Shown here piece after piece: positions 59,526-64,000 of a stretch of DNA of 64,000 bases. Under the pieces are notes generated by a model. That model did no database searches, was not told where the DNA came from, and was given only the letters and a program-made list of their open reading frames with translations. This stretch comes from VAZQ01 sp035693615 (GTDB taxonomy: Bacteria > Pseudomonadota > Alphaproteobacteria > Rhizobiales > Xanthobacteraceae): positions 1 through 64,000 of the forward strand of contig DASSGH010000157.1 in assembly GCA_035693615.1 (NCBI GenBank), in the 5' to 3' direction. Every line of letters begins with the position of its first letter. Within the stretch, counting starts at the first letter, position 1. The position numbers were made by a program, and so were the translations under genes.

Positions 59526-60899
59526 TCAACCGATGCCGTGACGCGACTGTGCGTGCATTCCCCGCCACGCCGCCACCGGCGGGACCTGCAGCCCCAGGTT
59601 CTCGCGCAAGGTCTTGCCGGCGTATGCCGTTCGGAACAAGCCGCGCCGCTGCAGCTCAGGCACGACGAACTGAACAAAATCCTCGTAAGCTCCAGGGACG
59701 TGCGTCGCGGACACGACGAAGCCATCACAAGCGCGCTCGACGAACCACTGTTCGAGTTGATCGCAAACCTCCTTCGGACCGCCGACGATCGGATCATGCA
59801 CCCGACCTCGTCCGCTGTAGTGAATAAACTCCCGCACCGTCGGGTTCTTATTGCCGCTCGCGCGCACGACGCGGTCGCGGATGGCCTGCAGACCGGAAAT
59901 GGCCGCCATCTCCTCGTCGGTGAATGCCTCGTCCAGGCCCTTGGTCGAGAAGTCGAAGTTGAGCGCTTCCGACAACAGCGATAGCGCATCGATCTGGAGC
60001 GGCAGCTTGCTGATCAGAGCCCATTTGTCCTCAGCTTCCATCTTGCTCGCCGCGGCCACGGTGTTGATCAAGTGCGTGATCTTGACGTTCTCGGGATCGC
60101 GTCCGCAGCCGGCCACCTCCGCCTTGAATCCCGCATAGTCGCGCTTGGCGACGGCGATGTTGGGATAGACGACGAAAATCAATTCGCCCCATTGCGCGCC
60201 GAAGCGCTTGCCGCGGCCGCTCTGTCCGGCTTGGATGATGACGGGGCGGCCCTGCGGGGATCGCGGCACGGTGAAAGGACCGCGCGAACGGAAAAAGCGG
60301 CCGTGGTGATCGAGCCGGTGCACCTTGTCCGGATGGGCGAATAGACTGTTCGCCTGGTCCTGGACGATCGCGTCGTCCTCCCAGCTGTCCCAGTGCCCGA
60401 AGACCACCCCCATGAATTCGTCGGCCCGATCGTAGCGCAGGTCGTGCTCGATCACCTGCTCGTGGCCCATGTTCTGAGCCTCGCCATCGTTGAGCGAAGT
60501 GACGACGTTCCAGGCCGCGCGGCCGTCGGTCATCAAGTCGAGCGTGGCAAACAGGCGTGCCACATGGAACGGCTCGTAGTAGCTGGTGGAATACGTTGCA
60601 CCCAGGCCGAGCCGCTCCGTGGCCATGCCCATGACCGTGAGCACCGTCACCGCGTCCATCTTCACGCAACGGATGCCATAGCGCACCGTATGGGCGTGGT
60701 CGTGCCCATAAATATCGGGCATCGACAGCCGGTCGTCGAAGAAGCCAAGGTGGAATTTGCCTTCCTCGAGCACCCGGCCGATGTGGCGATAGTAGTCCGC
60801 CGACCAGGTGTCGGTGCGCGACTGCGGATGGCGCCAGGAGCTCGGAAGATTAGTGCAATTCTGTGCCTGCAGGAAAGCAACCAACGTCATCTGGCGCAT
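59526..60899 (-). CDS. FMN-dependent monooxygenase, NtaA/SnaA/DszA type
   Basis: This 457-residue luciferase-fold protein has the family segments FHLGFFDDRLSMPDIYGHD, LGATYSTSYYEPFHVARLFATLD, GRAAWNVVTSLN, and GRPVIIQAGQSGRG. These enzymes use reduced FMN and oxygen on chelators, thiophenes or similar compounds; the substrate cannot be told. No flavin reductase or transporter gene is adjacent. ATG 60899 is the likely start; the frame is open further upstream. Confidence 0.85.
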   Translation of the reverse strand: MRQMTLVAFLQAQNCTNLPSSWRHPQSRTDTWSADYYRHIGRVLEEGKFHLGFFDDRLSMPDIYGHDHAHTVRYGIRCVKMDAVTVLTVMGMATERLGLGATYSTSYYEPFHVARLFATLDLMTDGRAAWNVVTSLNDGEAQNMGHEQVIEHDLRYDRADEFMGVVFGHWDSWEDDAIVQDQANSLFAHPDKVHRLDHHGRFFRSRGPFTVPRSPQGRPVIIQAGQSGRGKRFGAQWGELIFVVYPNIAVAKRDYAGFKAEVAGCGRDPENVKITHLINTVAAASKMEAEDKWALISKLPLQIDALSLLSEALNFDFSTKGLDEAFTDEEMAAISGLQAIRDRVVRASGNKNPTVREFIHYSGRGRVHDPIVGGPKEVCDQLEQWFVERACDGFVVSATHVPGAYEDFVQFVVPELQRRGLFRTAYAGKTLRENLGLQVPPVAAWRGMHAQSRHGIG

Positions 60900-61172
60900 G
60901 GTGAACCTGTCGAAAAGCTCAGGCGGGCAATGTTCGTGCGGAATGTCAGCCTTTGCAACTGCTCGCCCGTGCCAGGTTTCGCGAGCATTGGGAAACAAGA
61001 GCAACGGAAGAACTCGTTTTTGCAAGCTATCGGATCGGAGTCAGGGTTGCCAAGCGCCTACCGCAGCGCGCTGGAGCTAACGCCGGTGATCAGAGATGGA
61101 CCCCACGGCCGGAACATGCCGTCCGAGAACTTCAGTTACCGCTGCACTCGTGTTGAATTCCGGCTCTCGCCG

Positions 61173-63572
61173 CTATCGCGGCTCGACCGGAAATGACGAA
61201 CCGAAAGCTTCGGTTTTGTGTTTTTCAGGCTGTTCGGAGCGCAATCGAAGTTCGCGCTGCGGATAGGGTATCTCGATTCCCGCCTTCCGAAACCGCTTGA
61301 TGACCGCGTAGTTCAGGTCGCTTCGCACCGAGAGGCCTTTCTCAACATCGGCAACGACGCATCGCAGTTCGAATTCGAGTGCGCTGTCCCCGAAGCCCAA
61401 CAGGAACGCCCCTGGGGGCGGCGACTGCACGATTTGCGGGTGCGTGCGGGCGATATCGAGCAAGATATCGCGAACCTGGTCCGGATCGCTGTCATATGCT
61501 ACGCCAACCTTGATGACGACGCGGCCCAAGGTATTGGCGCGGGTCCAGTTTTTAACCACACCGGTGATGAATTCGGAGTTTGGAATGATCACGCTTGCGC
61601 GGTCAAACGTCTCGATCTCGGTTGCGCGCACACGCACGCGCCGCACCCATCCCTCTTCGCCCTTGACCACGATCGAGTCGCCGACGCGGATCGGCCGTTC
61701 CGTCAGCAGGATGAGACCGGATACGAAATTCGACACCACGGACTGCAGTCCGAAGCCGATGCCGACCGAAAGGGCGCCCGCGATGAGCGCGATCTTCTGC
61801 AGGTCGAAACCGAGCCCCGTGAGTGCAGCCGCGATCGCCGTGATTGCGCCGATATAGCCGAAGATCGTGACGATCGACAGCTGAAGACTGGGCTCCAATC
61901 GGGTCCGCGGCAACAACTCCGTCTCGAGCCAGCGCTGCACGATGCGGGTAACAACGAGGAGTGCAAGCAGCAAGACAGCGGCCGTGAGGAGCGTTTCAAA
62001 TGAGAGATGGATCTCACCGATCTTGAACCCGAACGGGATGTTGCGGACGGTGTCGAACAAATCAGCAGTGGATACTTCCCATGGCCCTATGATCAGCAGG
62101 AACGCCGCTAGGATCAGCGTCACGCGAATGGCTGCTGATAAGAGCGCACCGCCGAAGCCGAGCGTGCGAGCGCTGATGCCAAGCCGGTCCGCCACTCTCT
62201 GTGCGTTGGCGGTCTGCTCGCCGATCGTGGCAAACAGCGTCTGCGTCACAACAAGCAGGAGATAAAGGGCTCCGAGCGCTGCGGCCGCCACAACGACGCG
62301 CAAAGCGACAAATGCGGCAAGGCCCGCGTAGCCGGCGACCAGCGCCAGCGCGATCAGCGCCGTCATGAGCAAGCCCAAAGGATAAGCCCAGCCTGCAGCG
62401 ACGAGCGCCTCACCGCGCTGCCTCCTGATTTGCCCTAGCCGGATGACGAGATGCATCAAGAACCCGGCCGTGATCGCCGCGAACATGGCATTCGTGGCCA
62501 CCGTGATGATCAGCGGCGCGAACAAGGTCTTGTGCACCACCTGCGAGACGATCAGGACGCCGAGCGCGCGCGCGGACCAGACGAGGTGGTTGTGGAAGCA
62601 GAGAGCGGTAGCGTCGTCCTCTTGCAGGAGGCGGCGTTCCGGCTCCCGTGGCGCAAACAGCCCGCGCGCCACGCCATAGCCGAAACTCGCGGCGGCTACT
62701 GCGGCAACCAGTCCCTCGGCGATCTGCTCGACGCGGACCGTCAGCAGGCCGATCGCATCGAATGCGAGCAAGCTCGCGGCGGCCGCCAGCGGCATGCGGA
62801 GAGTGAACCAGACGAACACCCACAGCGCCGCCCAAGCTTTCCCGGAACGTGTATCGGTTGATTGAGGGAGCACTCGGGGGAACCACCATCGCGTCAATGC
62901 GATCGCGAGCGCAATGATCCCGACTATGATCAAAACGGCTGCGGTCCAGTGCGCGCGATCGCCGCGCTCGCTGATCCATGCGTGGAGCACCGCCTTTTCG
63001 GTGCGCAACTCGATCGGGAAGGCACGCAGAGTGTCCTGCCAGAAGAAGGGATTGAGCACGCTTGGACTGCGCGCAAACAGCTCTTGGGCGTAGAGCGAAT
63101 GGCGTTTCTGCGCCACGCGCTCGCCCAATTGGTCGACCCTGAGCGAGAGCACCTTCGCCTGTTTAAATTCTCCGTCCATCTCGCTGAATTGCTTCGTCAG
63201 CTCCTCCCGCTCGTTAGCAATGTCGGGATTTTCCGGTGGCGCATCCTTGGCGGGGGCAGGACCCAGTTGCTTCAGGCGTTGCTCCATCTCGCTCACGCGG
63301 GGCTGGAGCTCGTCGATCTTTGCGCGAAGCGTTTCCGTCGCGATGCTGAGCGTTTGTCGAAAGCCGGCGAGGGTTTCAGCCGTGGCATCCTCACTGTCGA
63401 CGGCAGATTCGATCGCGTCGAGAGAAGATTTGATCGTCTCGAGCGAGGGGGGTTCGGAGGACTCAGCCCGCGCGGGTTTGTCGACGGCCGCGGCGGCAAC
63501 GAGAAGGGCGCCGGCCACGGCCCAAAAAACGGCTTGCCGGCCCAGAGCAGGCCAAATGCGCTCGATCCTCAT
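61173..63572 (-). CDS. Large MscS-family mechanosensitive channel with DUF3772-type N-terminus
   Basis: This 799-residue protein has a signal peptide, a periplasmic coiled-coil region (about 30-180; DUF3772-like), about ten transmembrane helices, and the MscS pore and cytoplasmic beta domain (GALSVGIGFGLQSVVSNFVSGLILLTERPIRVGDSI). It opens under membrane tension and protects from hypo-osmotic shock. The start at ATG 63572 has GGGAG upstream. It is divergent from trpG. Confidence 0.88.
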   Translation of the reverse strand: MRIERIWPALGRQAVFWAVAGALLVAAAAVDKPARAESSEPPSLETIKSSLDAIESAVDSEDATAETLAGFRQTLSIATETLRAKIDELQPRVSEMEQRLKQLGPAPAKDAPPENPDIANEREELTKQFSEMDGEFKQAKVLSLRVDQLGERVAQKRHSLYAQELFARSPSVLNPFFWQDTLRAFPIELRTEKAVLHAWISERGDRAHWTAAVLIIVGIIALAIALTRWWFPRVLPQSTDTRSGKAWAALWVFVWFTLRMPLAAAASLLAFDAIGLLTVRVEQIAEGLVAAVAAASFGYGVARGLFAPREPERRLLQEDDATALCFHNHLVWSARALGVLIVSQVVHKTLFAPLIITVATNAMFAAITAGFLMHLVIRLGQIRRQRGEALVAAGWAYPLGLLMTALIALALVAGYAGLAAFVALRVVVAAAALGALYLLLVVTQTLFATIGEQTANAQRVADRLGISARTLGFGGALLSAAIRVTLILAAFLLIIGPWEVSTADLFDTVRNIPFGFKIGEIHLSFETLLTAAVLLLALLVVTRIVQRWLETELLPRTRLEPSLQLSIVTIFGYIGAITAIAAALTGLGFDLQKIALIAGALSVGIGFGLQSVVSNFVSGLILLTERPIRVGDSIVVKGEEGWVRRVRVRATEIETFDRASVIIPNSEFITGVVKNWTRANTLGRVVIKVGVAYDSDPDQVRDILLDIARTHPQIVQSPPPGAFLLGFGDSALEFELRCVVADVEKGLSVRSDLNYAVIKRFRKAGIEIPYPQRELRLRSEQPEKHKTEAFGSSFPVEPR

Positions 63573-63723
63573 GAGACTGTCTCCCTTCCTTGGGCGCAAA
63601 TGCCGCCGGGAACCGCGGAGTACCCGCTCGTCTACGCCTTGCGGACCAACCGGCGAGGCAAGTCCCCGGCCGCCTTGATTCCCTCAACACCCGCGTCTAA
63701 GACCCTGAGCGGGCACGCAAAGC

Positions 63724-64000
63724 ATGATCGTCCTGATCGATAATTACGACAGCTTCACCTTCAACCTGTTCCACTATCTGGGCGGACTGGGGGCGGATGT
63801 CGTGGTTCACCGCAACGACAAAGTCACAGTTGATCAGGTGATGGCGATGGAGCCCGAGGCGATCGTGCTGTCGCCTGGTCCGCGGACGCCGCGCGACGCC
63901 GGCATCTGTCTCGAGCTCATCGCCAAGGCTGCGTCGAGCATCCCCGTGCTGGGGGTGTGCCTGGGCCACCAGGCGATCGGTGAGGCCTTTGGCGGCGCCG
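63724..64000 (+). CDS. trpG: Anthranilate synthase component II (partial, runs off the right edge)
   Basis: The first 92 residues are present: MIVLIDNYDSFTFNLFHYL, then LSPGPRTPRDAG, and the nucleophile elbow LGVCLGHQAIGEAFGG with the catalytic Cys of glutamine amidotransferases. It would deliver ammonia to TrpE, encoded 7.2 kb upstream. The pabA function (folate) shares this family, so a dual role is possible. The rest of the gene, and probably trpD and trpC, lie beyond the window. Confidence 0.93.
   Translation, partial: MIVLIDNYDSFTFNLFHYLGGLGADVVVHRNDKVTVDQVMAMEPEAIVLSPGPRTPRDAGICLELIAKAASSIPVLGVCLGHQAIGEAFGGA

Overview
The window is a high-GC chromosomal segment of an alphaproteobacterium, most likely order Hyphomicrobiales (Rhizobiales), in the Bradyrhizobium/Xanthobacteraceae neighbourhood. 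The basis is gene order and protein content: dusB-ntrB-ntrC-ntrY-ntrX-dat-hfq-hflX, eno-ftsB-pdhA-pdhB-DUF5076-pdhC-lpdA, lipA-coq10 facing ispDF-cinA, thiOSGE behind a TPP riboswitch, and tpiA/secG/pyrG/kdsA. No rRNA, tRNA, CRISPR array, insertion sequence or phage gene was recognised.

Layout. 1-6154: tail of a membrane protein, then rlpA, a DD-carboxypeptidase, tmk, holB and metG. 6155-9658: a lower-GC interruption with about 950 bases of apparently non-coding DNA and one large RTX/beta-helix protein probably secreted by a type I system. 9659-14176: tatD, a metallo-beta-lactamase-fold phosphodiesterase, dps, mazG and a Bug-type solute-binding protein. 14211-24433 (minus strand): hflX, hfq, a D-amino-acid-transaminase-like gene, and the two nitrogen two-component systems NtrYX and NtrBC with dusB. 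24630-27874: ispDF and cinA converge on coq10/lipA across a strong hairpin.

27875-32970 is an accessory block between lipA and lpdA: a small secreted protein, a DUF427 protein, a DMT exporter divergent from an XRE regulator, a second Bug protein, and a secreted lysozyme-like protein. 33004-40610 (minus strand) is the eno-ftsB-pyruvate dehydrogenase cluster, with lipoyl domains on both E1-beta and E2. 40751-48317: queF, the thiamine genes under a TPP riboswitch, kdsA, a VOC protein, a NIPSNAP protein and pyrG. 48531-52909: secG and tpiA, separated by a three-gene periplasmic dehydrogenase (Tat small subunit, GMC flavoprotein, mono-haem cytochrome c). 53081-64000: a PpiD-like foldase and trpE, then unrelated genes (cupin, transglutaminase-like protein, alpha/beta hydrolase, secreted protein, flavin monooxygenase, large MscS channel), then the start of trpG.

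How it fits together. Most of the window is housekeeping: cell wall, DNA replication, translation, central carbon and lipoate metabolism, cofactors and nitrogen regulation. The unusual material sits as small cargo blocks inside otherwise conserved operons (metG/tatD, lpdA/lipA, secG/tpiA, trpE/trpG). I did not find a clearly novel defence or mobile system. The best leads are the RTX protein with its C-terminal 50-residue repeats, the dehydrogenase with a mono-haem cytochrome, two secreted or enzyme-like proteins of unknown function, the NtrX without GAFTGA, and a long dyad upstream of ntrY.
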